DNA of 35,694 nucleotides from Eubacteriales bacterium (GCA_030694905.1 JAUYTY010000155.1:1-35694), one strand, 5' to 3'. Counted from the stretch's first letter, positions 7,857 to 15,926 are shown. Translations and numbers: made by a program. Notes: a model not told the origin generated them from the letters alone.

Positions 7857-8870
7857 GTGAAAAAAGAAGATTACAGTGGCGTATTTGTATTCATAGAACA
7901 AAAAGATCAGAAGATTCAAAATGTATCCATAGAGCTTTTAGGAAAAGCCCAAGAACTTGCTAAAGACTTGGGACAAGAAGTGACAGCTGTGTTGGTAGGA
8001 TATGATGTGGCGAATGTTGAGAAACTTGGTCATTATGGAGCTGACAACATATTGTACGCTAATCAGAAGGACTTAGATGTCTATATGACGGAACCTTATA
8101 CAAAAGTGTTGACGGAAGTAGTCAATAATAAAAAACCGGAAATATTCCTATTCGGCGCAACAGCCATTGGCAGGGACTTGGCTCCTAGACTCGCTGGAAG
8201 AGTGTTTACCGGTTTGACAGCAGATTGCACATCACTGGAAATCAGTGCGGAAAACAAAGACTTTTTGATGACTAGACCTGCCTTCGGTGGAAATATCATG
8301 GCAACAATCATTTGCCCGGATCATAGACCTCAAATGGCAACTGTCAGACCTGGCGTTATGAAAAAAAGCGCAATCGATACAACAAGAGACATAAGGATTG
8401 AATCAATTGACGTTAAAATCAATCAAGAAGATAAAACCTATGAGATATTGAAGGTTGTCAATGAAGTAACAGAAAAAATGGATATTCAGGAAGCACATGT
8501 TCTAATCTCCGGGGGCAGAGGGGTAGGGAATCCTGACAATTTTGCAAAGCTAGAAGATCTGGCACATGAATTGGGTGGAATTGTATCCTCTTCAAGAGCA
8601 GCGGTTGATGTAGGCTGGATGCCAAAAGAAGTCCAAGTCGGCCAAACAGGCAAGACGGTCAGACCCAATCTATACATTGCTTGTGGTATCTCCGGAGCGA
8701 TTCAGCATCTTGCAGGAATGGAAGAATCGGATTTTATAGTAGCCATCAATAAAGATGAGACGGCACCAATCTTTGAAGCAGCAGATGTAGGTGTTGTTGG
8801 TGATCTGAACAAAATAATTCCAGCACTGATTGAAGAGCTGAAACTTGCGAAAATTGCTAAAAACCAATAA
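7857..8870 (+). CDS. etfA: Electron transfer flavoprotein, alpha subunit
   Basis: 337-aa alpha subunit. The N-terminal alpha/beta domain begins KKEDYSGVFVFIEQ. The C-terminal FAD domain shows VLISGGRGVGNPDNF, SSRAAVDVGWMP, QVGQTGKTVRPNLYIACGIS and GAIQHLAGM, the ETF-alpha FAD signature. The longest frame starts at ATG 7842, but the sequence GGGAGG (7844-7849) inside that extension is the likely ribosome binding site for GTG 7857, which I take as the start. There is no extra N-terminal ferredoxin domain. The gene ends the sigma-54 operon and is followed by a dispersed repeat and a strong terminator. Confidence 0.94.
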   Translation: MKKEDYSGVFVFIEQKDQKIQNVSIELLGKAQELAKDLGQEVTAVLVGYDVANVEKLGHYGADNILYANQKDLDVYMTEPYTKVLTEVVNNKKPEIFLFGATAIGRDLAPRLAGRVFTGLTADCTSLEISAENKDFLMTRPAFGGNIMATIICPDHRPQMATVRPGVMKKSAIDTTRDIRIESIDVKINQEDKTYEILKVVNEVTEKMDIQEAHVLISGGRGVGNPDNFAKLEDLAHELGGIVSSSRAAVDVGWMPKEVQVGQTGKTVRPNLYIACGISGAIQHLAGMEESDFIVAINKDETAPIFEAADVGVVGDLNKIIPALIEELKLAKIAKNQ

Positions 8871-8970
8871 ATTGTAATTGATTCAGTATGTCTCAGATTA
8901 TATTGGCAGATAAAAAGGAAGAAGAGATAACTAGCTTGGAAGAAAGACAAGACAAGGATTCTACAAATAT

Positions 8971-9105
8971 TAACAGATTAACAAGGTTCTTGGGTTCAGG
9001 TAGCGTTTGAAACGCCATCTGAACCTTAGAAACTGTTATCCAGGGACTCTACAGTGCTAATCTCACACTTATAGAAGTGAGAGTCTTAGCACTGTTAGTC
9101 ATCGG
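8971..9105 (-). repeat. Full copy of dispersed hairpin repeat (copy A)
   Basis: About 135 bp. Its reverse complement matches 24631-24763 nearly end to end, including 17 identical bases at one end (CCGATGACTAACAGTGC) and the blocks TCCCTGGATAAC, TTTCTAAGGTTCAGATGGC and CTGAACCCAAGAACC. It folds into two hairpins. One is an outer ACAGTGCTAA/TTAGCACTGT-type stem with an inner CTCAC...GTGAG stem. The other is GGTTCAG-N-TGGCGTTT against AAACGCTA-N-CTGAACC. The ends carry short inverted repeats (AACAG/CTGTT). It contains no ORF, so it is probably a non-autonomous MITE-like or structured-RNA repeat. Confidence 0.85.
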
Positions 9106-9115
9106 ACAAACGACT

Positions 9116-9151
9116 AAAAAGCAAAGATGAAAGTTGTCTTTGCTTTTTTTT
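9116..9151 (+). terminator. Rho-independent terminator after etfA
   Basis: Stem GCAAAGA (9121-9127) / TCTTTGC (9137-9143), extended by A residues pairing with the T run, then eight T residues (9144-9151). It is the clear end of the hydratase-dehydrogenase-ETF operon. Confidence 0.9.
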
Positions 9152-9195
9152 CATTTGATGGATTTTGTATGAGCAATTATATAGGAGATACTGTT

Positions 9196-9223
9196 TTGCA
9201 TATTGATTATATTATAGTATAAT
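9196..9223 (+). promoter_or_regulatory. Sigma-A-type promoter for the NUDIX-alr operon
   Basis: TTGCAT (9196-9201), a 16-bp spacer, and TATAAT (9218-9223). The NUDIX start codon lies about 40 bp downstream with a good CTGGAGGTC ribosome binding site. Confidence 0.55.
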
Positions 9224-9264
9224 ATTATTCTATTGATATATATTCAATCACCTGGAGGTCAATT

Positions 9265-9891
9265 ATGGATATGGACAAAATCAAAGAGATTTTCAAGAAC
9301 CGAAAATCAAAGCCGCTGGAGATCAAACAATACTATTCTGTATTATTACCCTTGATATATATAGATGATGAGATACATATATTGTATGAGGTCAGATCGC
9401 AAAACATAAAAACACAACCCGGTGAGATTTCGTTCCCAGGCGGGAAGGTGGAGGTTTGTGAAGACTTCAAGGAAGCTGCCATCAGAGAAACCTTTGAGGA
9501 AATCGGAATTGATATTAAGGACATAGAAGTGATCGGAGAACTGGATTACGTGACGCGGGAAAATAACTTCATACTGTATCCCTACATCGGCATATTGCAT
9601 ACAGATATCAATTCTCTCAAAATCAATGAAGATGAAGTGGAAAAAATTTTTACGGTACCAATAAAATACTTCATCGAAACCGAGCCTGAAGAGTATAATA
9701 TATCATTTTCAATGGATATAGATGATGGTTTTCCTTTTGACAAGATACCAAATGGTCAAAACTATAATTGGCGTAAAATTGGACATCCGGTGCTTTTCTA
9801 CGACTACAATGGGTATATCATTTGGGGAATGACAGCGAAAATGACAGAGAATTTTATCAAACGGGTTAAAAAAGGTGAAAAATATGTATGA
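9265..9891 (+). CDS. NUDIX hydrolase, CoA-diphosphatase type
   Basis: 208-aa NUDIX protein, probably cleaving CoA or acyl-CoA to 4'-phosphopantetheine and 3',5'-ADP. The Nudix box runs from G60: GKVEVCEDFKEAAIRE then TFEEIGID, matching Gx5Ex7REUxEExGU. Just before it, YEVRSQNIKTQPGEISFPGG matches the NuCoA/UPF0035 signature that marks CoA pyrophosphatases. The ATG follows CTGGAGGTCAATT. Its 3' end overlaps the alanine racemase start by 8 bp, so they are translationally coupled. The second half (after 120) is less conserved but within family length. The NuCoA motif makes CoA more likely than other NUDIX substrates. Confidence 0.9.
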   Translation: MDMDKIKEIFKNRKSKPLEIKQYYSVLLPLIYIDDEIHILYEVRSQNIKTQPGEISFPGGKVEVCEDFKEAAIRETFEEIGIDIKDIEVIGELDYVTRENNFILYPYIGILHTDINSLKINEDEVEKIFTVPIKYFIETEPEEYNISFSMDIDDGFPFDKIPNGQNYNWRKIGHPVLFYDYNGYIIWGMTAKMTENFIKRVKKGEKYV

Positions 9892-11050
9892 AGCACATAG
9901 ACCCGCCTGGGTGGAAGTCAACATAGATCATATGGCTCATAATATAAAAGAAGTAAAACGGGTCATCAAAAAAGGGACCCGGATTTGTGCCGTGATTAAG
10001 GCAGACGGATACAAACTCGGCGTTATTAAAGCCGCTGAGGTTTATATGGCCAATGGGGCGGACATGCTTTCTGTCGCTATGCTGGATGAAGCATTGGAGA
10101 TTAGAAAACACTTCAAAAACTATGAAATTCTTGTATTGGGGTACACGCCGGTTGCTTTATTTGATCAAGCCGTCGAAAACAATATAATTCTGACGATTTA
10201 TGACTATGACCACGGCATACTATTGAATCAAGCTGCACAAAAGCTTGGAAAAGCTGCAAGGATTCATTTAAAACTGGAAACAGGGATGAATCGATTGGGC
10301 TTCCTTCCAAAACATAAGAGTGTGAATGAAATCGCGTCGTTATATCAGATGCCAAACCTCATAATAGAAGGTATCTTTACTCATTTGGCCAGAGCAGATG
10401 AAACCGACAAAACTTGGGCTTATAAACAGAAAAGTACGTTTGATGATTTTTATAAAAGACTGACGGATATTGATGTGACAATACCTATAAGACATTTATC
10501 TAACAGCGCAGCAATAATAGATCTTCAGGATTTTAACTATGAGATGGTCAGACCCGGCATTATGCTCACTGGCTTGTATCCATCAGATGAGGTTATTAAA
10601 GACAATATAAGACTAAAGCTTGCATTTAAACTGAAAGCCAATCTTGCCCTCGTAAAAACAATCAATAAAGGCGACGGTGTCAGCTATGGTCATCAATTTG
10701 TAGCGGATAGGGAGATGACAGTAGGCACACTTCCCATCGGATACGCGGATGGCTTTTCTCGAATGCTGTCTGGCAAAATGTCAGTATCTATTAAGGGTGT
10801 AAGTTGCAGGATTCTAGGAAGAATATGCATGGACCAATGTGTGGTCGACTTGTCCGATGTTCCAGATCCAGCCATAGGAGATGAAGTGGTTTTATATGGC
10901 GACGGGTCGGAATATGCAAAAACCCCTGACCAGGTTGGAAAAATACTGGGCACAATAAATTACGAAATCATAACAATGCTTGATAGAAGACTTCCTAGAA
11001 CTTATCTAATTAATGGCAAGATTTCAGAGATAAAAAATTATCTACTTTGA
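9884..11050 (+). CDS. alr: Alanine racemase
   Basis: 388-aa PLP enzyme making D-alanine for peptidoglycan. It has the fold-type III barrel start RPAWVEVNIDHMAHN and the PLP lysine K39 in AVIKADGYKLG. The second catalytic residue is Y268 in GVSYGHQF. It also has GYADGFSR and RICMDQCVVDL. The longest frame begins at GTG 9875, but AAGGTG (9872-9877) is a well-spaced ribosome binding site for ATG 9884, which also starts at the usual place. The PLP loop reads KADGYKLG where most Alr proteins have KANAYGHG. The lysine and tyrosine are kept but the GH is replaced, a mild oddity. It overlaps the NUDIX gene and is followed closely by the GGDEF gene. Confidence 0.94.
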   Translation: MYEAHRPAWVEVNIDHMAHNIKEVKRVIKKGTRICAVIKADGYKLGVIKAAEVYMANGADMLSVAMLDEALEIRKHFKNYEILVLGYTPVALFDQAVENNIILTIYDYDHGILLNQAAQKLGKAARIHLKLETGMNRLGFLPKHKSVNEIASLYQMPNLIIEGIFTHLARADETDKTWAYKQKSTFDDFYKRLTDIDVTIPIRHLSNSAAIIDLQDFNYEMVRPGIMLTGLYPSDEVIKDNIRLKLAFKLKANLALVKTINKGDGVSYGHQFVADREMTVGTLPIGYADGFSRMLSGKMSVSIKGVSCRILGRICMDQCVVDLSDVPDPAIGDEVVLYGDGSEYAKTPDQVGKILGTINYEIITMLDRRLPRTYLINGKISEIKNYLL

Positions 11051-11057
11051 GGAAACA

Positions 11058-12176
11058 ATGAAAGAGAAAGATAAATACTTGATTAACAGATTCACTTGTA
11101 GATTCAAAGATAACCTATTGGAGCAGGAATACTTCGATAGGACGATGGATGCCGACAAAAAATATACGCAGCCACTAATAATCTTGATCTCTGTAGTATT
11201 TTTGCTATTTATTATCCCGGAGATGTTGTTGCTGTCTTACAATACCAGTCTGAGGGAAATATTCTTAATTAGGTTTTTAACATTTGTTATTTTGATAGGA
11301 TTATATATCATCATAAGACAGGGTTCCGATAATAGAAAGATTGCATATTTGATCTCTATAGTTGAACTTGTATTGATGTTTATCTATTTCAATGTTATGC
11401 ATACCTTCGCCTCAATGGAGTTTTTGATTTCAGTACTCAATCTTGTTGTTTTGATTTCAGTAATCTTTATCATTCCAAACATGTTTATCAATAAGATTGC
11501 AGTAGCGGGAATTGTATTCGTTGGTTTTTTTGTTTTTCCAAATCAGACATTATCAACTATGGACATTGGCCTTTATGCGATTGCTATGACTAATGCTTTT
11601 CTTATTGTTTTAATGATTGGAATTGTACATTATCGGGTAAATTATTTCGATAGGGTTAAATTTGTTAATGAAAAAGAACTGATTATTTTAAGTGAAACTG
11701 ATTCGCTGACAAAAATCTATAATAGGGCAAAATTCGATAGCGAGCTGATCAAATGGATCAAAATAAAGGATAGATATCAAAATCCTTTGGCGGTCATACT
11801 AATGGATTTTGATCATTTTAAAGAGGTTAATGATCAGCACGGACACCTAAAGGGAGACAAGGTATTGGTAGAAACAGCGAGGCTAATGGAGAAACTTATA
11901 AGGGAAACGGATATATTTGCAAGGTGGGGTGGCGAAGAATTTATTCTGCTGTTGCCGGAAACGGACAGGACCAATGCTATAAAGCTTGCAGAAAGGATTA
12001 GAGAAACGATTAGCACCTTTGATTATGAACTGGAGACACCTATTACCTGCTCCTTTGGAGTGACAGAGGTTTTCGATAATGATAATATATACAGTGTCTT
12101 TGACAGGGTTGACGAGCTATTGTATAAAGCAAAGGACAAGGGCAGAAATATGGTCATTAGTGAGGAGTCTGCATGA
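11058..12176 (+). CDS. Membrane diguanylate cyclase (GGDEF)
   Basis: 372-aa inner-membrane protein predicted to make cyclic di-GMP from GTP. Residues about 35-200 hold roughly six hydrophobic helices (for example PLIILISVVFLLFIIPEM), with no recognisable named sensor domain. The C-terminal GGDEF domain begins ETDSLTKIYNRAKF. It has the active-site motif GGEEF at 291-295 and a product-inhibition I-site R282-E-T-D285 placed five residues upstream. An active, feedback-inhibited cyclase is therefore expected. The start ATG is 7 bp after alr, with GAGGAAAC as ribosome binding site. Its stop overlaps the next gene by 4 bp (ATGA). Confidence 0.92.
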   Translation: MKEKDKYLINRFTCRFKDNLLEQEYFDRTMDADKKYTQPLIILISVVFLLFIIPEMLLLSYNTSLREIFLIRFLTFVILIGLYIIIRQGSDNRKIAYLISIVELVLMFIYFNVMHTFASMEFLISVLNLVVLISVIFIIPNMFINKIAVAGIVFVGFFVFPNQTLSTMDIGLYAIAMTNAFLIVLMIGIVHYRVNYFDRVKFVNEKELIILSETDSLTKIYNRAKFDSELIKWIKIKDRYQNPLAVILMDFDHFKEVNDQHGHLKGDKVLVETARLMEKLIRETDIFARWGGEEFILLLPETDRTNAIKLAERIRETISTFDYELETPITCSFGVTEVFDNDNIYSVFDRVDELLYKAKDKGRNMVISEESA

Positions 12177-12448
12177 AAAACTATTTGATGAATTATTACC
12201 TTCTTATTAATTTTTCGACATTGATAATATCAGGTATTGATAAAATAAAAGCCAGAAGAACAAAATGGCGTATTAAAGAGAGCACATTATATCTGCTTTC
12301 TTTTTTGGGTGGCGCTTTTGGAATGGTTCTTTCAATGGCCCTGTTCAGGCATAAGACACGGAAGACTAATTTCATTCTGATAGTCACGTTGGCATTTGTA
12401 TTACATGTGTTTATCTTAGGTATGAATGTCTACATGGATTTACTATAA
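12173..12448 (+). CDS. DUF1294 family membrane protein
   Basis: 91-aa protein with two or three hydrophobic segments. It shows the DUF1294 pattern: YLLINFSTLIISGIDKIKARRTKWRI, then ESTLYLLSFLGGAFGMVLSM and LFRHKTRKTNF. The family is widespread, membrane-bound and of unknown function. The start overlaps the cyclase stop (ATGA), showing tight translational coupling. That is the only hint at a role and may not be functional. Confidence 0.85.
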   Translation: MKNYLMNYYLLINFSTLIISGIDKIKARRTKWRIKESTLYLLSFLGGAFGMVLSMALFRHKTRKTNFILIVTLAFVLHVFILGMNVYMDLL

Positions 12449-12468
12449 ATAAAAAGAGAGCGTTTTCA

Positions 12469-13821
12469 ATGAAAAAAGGCGATTTAAGCAATGTTAAAAT
12501 CACAGGGTATGAATTCCCCAACAAAGGCATAGCAAAGCTGGAGAATCAACGAATCATCGTTAAGAATGCATTGCCTGATCAGGTGCTGGAGGTCAGGATT
12601 TCCAAAATAAGGAAAAGCAAAATAGAGGCCAACCTGATTTCAGTTGTGGAAAAGGCCGACTATGAGATAGAACCGGTTTGCGATCACTTTGGCAAATGTG
12701 GTGGCTGTCTGATTCAAACGATGCCTTACACAATGCAGCTTGAGTATAAAGAAGCTTATGTAAAAGACATATTAGATCGGATAGTTGAGTCACCCTATGA
12801 GTACCAACCAATCGTGGCAAGCCCCGAGCCCTTCGAGTACAGGAACAAAATGGAGTTCTCTTTCGGAGACGAATACTTCGAAGGCCCTTTATCACTTGGG
12901 TTGCATGAGAGAGGGAAATTTTACGAAATAGTGACCGTCGACACCTGTAAATTGGTGGACAGCGATTTTACACGCATTTTAGAATCAGTACTCACATATT
13001 TCCAAGAGAAAGGCACTGCTTTTTACCATAAGGGGAGGCATGAGGGATTCTTAAGACACCTTGTGGTCAGAAAAGGAAAACAAACCGGAGAAATACTGAT
13101 TAACCTGGTCACATCTTCTCAGGGAGAGCTAGATGGTGGGGAATTCGCATCAAAACTTCTGAATTTGTCACTTAAAGGGGTCATAAGAGGTATACTTCAC
13201 ACGATCAATGATTCGAAGTCAGATACAGTGAAAAGTGACGAAACAAGTGTTTTGTATGGAACTGAACATATGACTGAGAAACTGATGGGTCTTAGCTTCG
13301 ACATATCGCCATTCTCGTTCTTCCAAACAAACACGTTAGGCGCTGAAAAACTATATGAAGTGGTAAGAGAATATATCGGAAATTCAAAAGATAATATTAT
13401 TTTTGATCTTTATACCGGAACTGGCACTATCGCTCAGATCATATCAACAGTAGCAAAGAAAGTCATCGGAGTGGAAATTGTATTAGAGGCAGTCATAAAA
13501 GCAAAAGAGAATGCATCACTCAATGGCATCACCAATTGCAAGTTCATAGCTGGTGATGTACTTAAGGTAATGGATGACTTGGAAGAAAAACCGGATATCA
13601 TCATTCTTGATCCACCCAGAAGCGGGATCCATCCAAAAGCAATCAATAAGATTATTAGTTTCAGACCCGATACCTTCATCTATATTTCCTGCAATCCAAA
13701 AGCTCTGCTGGTGGACTTGCCAAACTTTTTAGAAGCAGGGTATGAAGTGAAAAAAGCGGTGGCTGTGGATATGTTTCCGATGACTGGGCATGTTGAGACA
13801 TGCATCCTCTTAGTGAGGTGA
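12469..13821 (+). CDS. rlmD: 23S rRNA (uracil-C5)-methyltransferase, RlmD/RlmCD-like
   Basis: 450-aa TrmA-family enzyme that methylates uracil C5 in 23S rRNA using SAM. It has an N-terminal TRAM domain (about 5-60). The 4Fe-4S cysteines are C71, C77, C80 and C160 (CDHFGKCGGC and VDTCKLVD). It also has the SAM-binding FDLYTGTGTIAQI, then DPPRSGIH and the nucleophile C408 in YISCNPKAL. Gram-positive homologues often modify two uracils (RlmCD). It is the last gene of the NUDIX-alr-GGDEF run, 20 bp after the DUF1294 gene. Its last codons and stop fall inside a short repeat (13810-13853) that recurs near 19145. Confidence 0.93.
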   Translation: MKKGDLSNVKITGYEFPNKGIAKLENQRIIVKNALPDQVLEVRISKIRKSKIEANLISVVEKADYEIEPVCDHFGKCGGCLIQTMPYTMQLEYKEAYVKDILDRIVESPYEYQPIVASPEPFEYRNKMEFSFGDEYFEGPLSLGLHERGKFYEIVTVDTCKLVDSDFTRILESVLTYFQEKGTAFYHKGRHEGFLRHLVVRKGKQTGEILINLVTSSQGELDGGEFASKLLNLSLKGVIRGILHTINDSKSDTVKSDETSVLYGTEHMTEKLMGLSFDISPFSFFQTNTLGAEKLYEVVREYIGNSKDNIIFDLYTGTGTIAQIISTVAKKVIGVEIVLEAVIKAKENASLNGITNCKFIAGDVLKVMDDLEEKPDIIILDPPRSGIHPKAINKIISFRPDTFIYISCNPKALLVDLPNFLEAGYEVKKAVAVDMFPMTGHVETCILLVR

Positions 13822-13853
13822 AGCCGAGCTTAGAGATGCAGTCCGCATTATGA
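13810..13853 (+). repeat. Short dispersed repeat overlapping the rlmD stop (copy 1)
   Basis: TTAGTGAGGTGAAG...CTTAGAGATGCA...TTATGA resembles 19145-19190 (TTAGTGAGGCGAAG...CTTGGAGATACA...ATATGA) at roughly 75% identity by eye. In both places the repeat starts within, or one base before, the stop codon of the upstream gene. The two copies may be remnants of an inserted element or of a duplicated gene tail. Confidence 0.5.
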
Positions 13854-13995
13854 GGCAGAGCGAAGCGATGCAACATAAGGTGAACCTTATCATAATTGAT
13901 AACAAGGGTAAAAGAGTAAGGGCTTAGAAAGCCCAGTATTCAAGCTGTTTATGTGTTTCTACTGTTGGAACCAGAGAGTGGAAAATGTGAATTTT

Positions 13996-14059
13996 TCGCT
14001 TCGTGGAAACATATCGAAAAGGCCAATCATGAACGTTACAGAATGATTTAGATGTCAGT
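13996..14059 (+). repeat. 64-bp dispersed repeat (copy 1)
   Basis: Gap-free alignment with 15254-15317 gives 44 of 64 identical bases. The ends are best kept: GTGGAAACA near the left and GATTTAGATGTCAGT with 14 of 15 bases at the right. The copies lie on either side of the EFR1 ferredoxin gene in the same orientation, as expected for a duplicated flank or an old insertion. Confidence 0.6.
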
Positions 14060-14115
14060 GCTTAGCGAGTGGTCAGTTTAGATGTTGGGCGTTCGTGAGT
14101 GGTCGATTTGGATGT
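14047..14115 (+). repeat. 30-bp tandem repeat, about 2.3 units
   Basis: TTTAGATGT occurs at 14047 and 14077 and TTTGGATGT at 14107, exactly 30 bp apart. The intervening bases share GAGTGGTC before each new unit. Units are about 70-75% identical. It overlaps the right end of the 64-bp dispersed repeat. Confidence 0.65.
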
Positions 14116-14292
14116 GTTTTGGTTTTAAAAGTATGAGAGAACAGATAGGTTGAAAGCACAGAAAGCACAGACTGGATGCTTTGATTGCAGGATTTACGGA
14201 TATTAACTGTAGATAAATTTAAAGATTTTGAAGTGGATTATAAAGATTTAAAAACATTCACGAACCATTGATCTGGATAGGAGGAAAAGGAA

Positions 14293-15162
14293 ATGGCAAG
14301 CAGCTTAGAGTTGTACTTTTTTTCAGGAACAGGAAATTCACTCTTTCTATCAATGGAGATTAAAAAGCGTATTTCGGATACCGTTCTTATTCCCATTGCT
14401 GCCCTAAGAGGGAAAAAAACTGTTTTGCCTAGAAGTAAAAGAATAGGTTTTTGCTTTCCAAATCATGGAGGACAAATTCCGGTAGCTATGAAGCTGTTTA
14501 TTGAGAAGTTGAAGCTAGAGGGGGATGAGTATATTTTTGCGTTGGTGAGTAGCGGTGGCACAGGCTGTAATGCCTTTGGAACCATCAACAGAATAATTGA
14601 GAAGAAGGGACTTCAGTTAAGCGGAGAGTTCCTGATTAATGTACCTAGTTTTAACCCTAAAACAGATGATGCAAGGACACTGCCATCTGAGCAAAATCTT
14701 GAAGATTTTAAGATGCGCATTCCCAAAAAAATGGATTTTATTACTGATGCAATATTGCAAAATAAACGACTGATCTATTTGGATTCACCGTCCTTTCAAT
14801 TACCGCTTATTATTGAGAAATACCTTGCGCCATTTGTCTTGAACGTCTTTGAGAGTTATCCCACATTTTTTAAGAATTACTTTTATACTGATTCGGGGTG
14901 CACCGGATGTGGAATTTGTGAGCGGATCTGTCTAACAGATCGTATAAAACTCAATAACGGGCGTCCGGAGTGGAACCCGAAGGTGTTCTGTTATATCTGC
15001 CATGCTTGTCTTGCCTTCTGTCCTGCTGGAGCTATCCAGGTAAGGCCAAGTATAAAGTGGGCAGGGTCAAAGACAAAACACAATCCAAGGTTTAAACCTC
15101 CATTTGCCAGCATAGAGGATATTTCAAGGCAAAAAAGAGAGAGTGAATACCGTTTAAAGTAG
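14293..15162 (+). CDS. EFR1-type ferredoxin/flavodoxin protein
   Basis: 289-aa redox protein of the EFR1 type: an N-terminal flavodoxin-like domain fused to two 4Fe-4S clusters. The FMN phosphate loop is visible at the start (LYFFSGTGNSLFLS), as is VSSGGTGCNAFGTI. Cluster cysteines are C203, C206, C209, C213 and C233, C236, C239, C243, the second ending CPAGAI. It would act in the cytosol, moving electrons between low-potential carriers. The partner is unknown. The ATG follows AGGAGGAAAAGGAA. It stands alone between two copies of a 64-bp repeat, so its neighbours give no functional clue. Confidence 0.88.
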   Translation: MASSLELYFFSGTGNSLFLSMEIKKRISDTVLIPIAALRGKKTVLPRSKRIGFCFPNHGGQIPVAMKLFIEKLKLEGDEYIFALVSSGGTGCNAFGTINRIIEKKGLQLSGEFLINVPSFNPKTDDARTLPSEQNLEDFKMRIPKKMDFITDAILQNKRLIYLDSPSFQLPLIIEKYLAPFVLNVFESYPTFFKNYFYTDSGCTGCGICERICLTDRIKLNNGRPEWNPKVFCYICHACLAFCPAGAIQVRPSIKWAGSKTKHNPRFKPPFASIEDISRQKRESEYRLK

Positions 15163-15253
15163 AAGAATGGCGCTAGTTCTCAGAAGTTAATCTGTAATAT
15201 TTTTTTTAGCTCACTTAAATAAAAAATTCAGTAGGCTGAAAATACCAAAAATA

Positions 15254-15317
15254 TCGGTTTGTGGAAACAGGTCAAAAGGCATGGATTTGGTCGTGATAGA
15301 GCGATTTAGATGTCAGT
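15254..15317 (+). repeat. 64-bp dispersed repeat (copy 2)
   Basis: Second copy of the repeat at 13996-14059 (44 of 64 identical, no gaps). It lies in the 266-bp gap between the EFR1 gene and the first DUF3788 gene, which otherwise shows no gene or clear promoter. Confidence 0.6.
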
Positions 15318-15428
15318 TTGAATGTTGTGAAGGGTGAGCCTGCTTATCCAAGGTTAAAACAATTGTAAAATGGACCACTTAACAATCTGATGAATACTGC
15401 GTTCATAACCATAAAACAAGGTGATATT

Positions 15429-15917
15429 ATGAAAAATAAAAAAAAGGAAACTGAAGTTATGAAATCAACCAAGCAACAATTGCTTAGAAATCCTGATATT
15501 CAACCTTCAAATGATATTATTGCAACCGCGCTTGGAACATCGAACAATGCCTATGAGAAGTTTGTCAACGAACTAGCGAGCCATGACATACAATTAGAAT
15601 GGCGTTACTATACTGATGGCAAGGCGTGGCTGGCAAAGGGGCTCTATAAGTGGACAGGCGTTCGAGGCGGGCAAAATGAAACAACCGTTTTTTGGCTATC
15701 GATTTGGGACGGATTTTTCAAGGTGACCATATATATTCCTGAAAAAGCCCATGCAGATGTATTTAGTCTCCCGCTTGATAATGAGGTTAAGCAAATTATT
15801 GCGGACTCAAAACAAATGGGGAAGCTGAAGTACTTTCCTCTTGTTTTCGACTTGTGTTCGGATGAAATGTTTGAGGCATTTTTTTCGCTTGCTGATTTTA
15901 GGAAAAACATTAAATAG
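15429..15917 (+). CDS. DUF3788 family protein (copy 1)
   Basis: 162-aa soluble protein, function unknown. Conserved DUF3788 features are LEWRYYTDGKAWLAKGLYKW, TVFWLSIWDGFFKV and the C-terminal LKYFPLVFDL. A second copy at 18241-18702 is about 60-65% identical by eye, and its start aligns with the internal ATG at 15459. I place the start at ATG 15429 because AAGGTGAT (15418-15425) precedes it closely. AAGGAAA before 15459 makes the shorter form (152 aa) a real alternative. The longest frame starts at 15390 without a binding site. It is followed after 9 bp by a GNAT gene, probably co-transcribed. Confidence 0.82.
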   Translation: MKNKKKETEVMKSTKQQLLRNPDIQPSNDIIATALGTSNNAYEKFVNELASHDIQLEWRYYTDGKAWLAKGLYKWTGVRGGQNETTVFWLSIWDGFFKVTIYIPEKAHADVFSLPLDNEVKQIIADSKQMGKLKYFPLVFDLCSDEMFEAFFSLADFRKNIK

Positions 15918-15926
15918 GGGGATAAT

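Larger units (their letters stand above)
8871..9264. other. Intergenic region between etfA and the NUDIX gene
   Basis: No convincing gene. The region holds a full copy of the dispersed hairpin repeat (8971-9105), the operon terminator (9116-9151) and a promoter (9196-9223). A 40-codon open frame (8888-9010) has no ribosome binding site and runs into the repeat, so it is not called. Confidence 0.6.
13822..14292. other. Non-coding, repeat-rich gap between rlmD and EFR1 gene
   Basis: No gene is supported in these 471 bases. There is a hairpin at 13875-13890 (ATAAGGT/ACCTTAT) and another at 13920-13934 (GGGCTT/AAGCCC). Either could end rlmD transcription, but U-tracts are poor. The rest is a 64-bp dispersed repeat (13996-14059) and a 30-bp-period tandem array (14047-14115). 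It marks the change from an ordered operon to loosely packed accessory genes. Confidence 0.6.

Noticed and set aside
8888-9010. 40-codon open frame after etfA
   Set aside because: There is no ribosome binding site, and the frame runs into the dispersed repeat, so it is probably chance.
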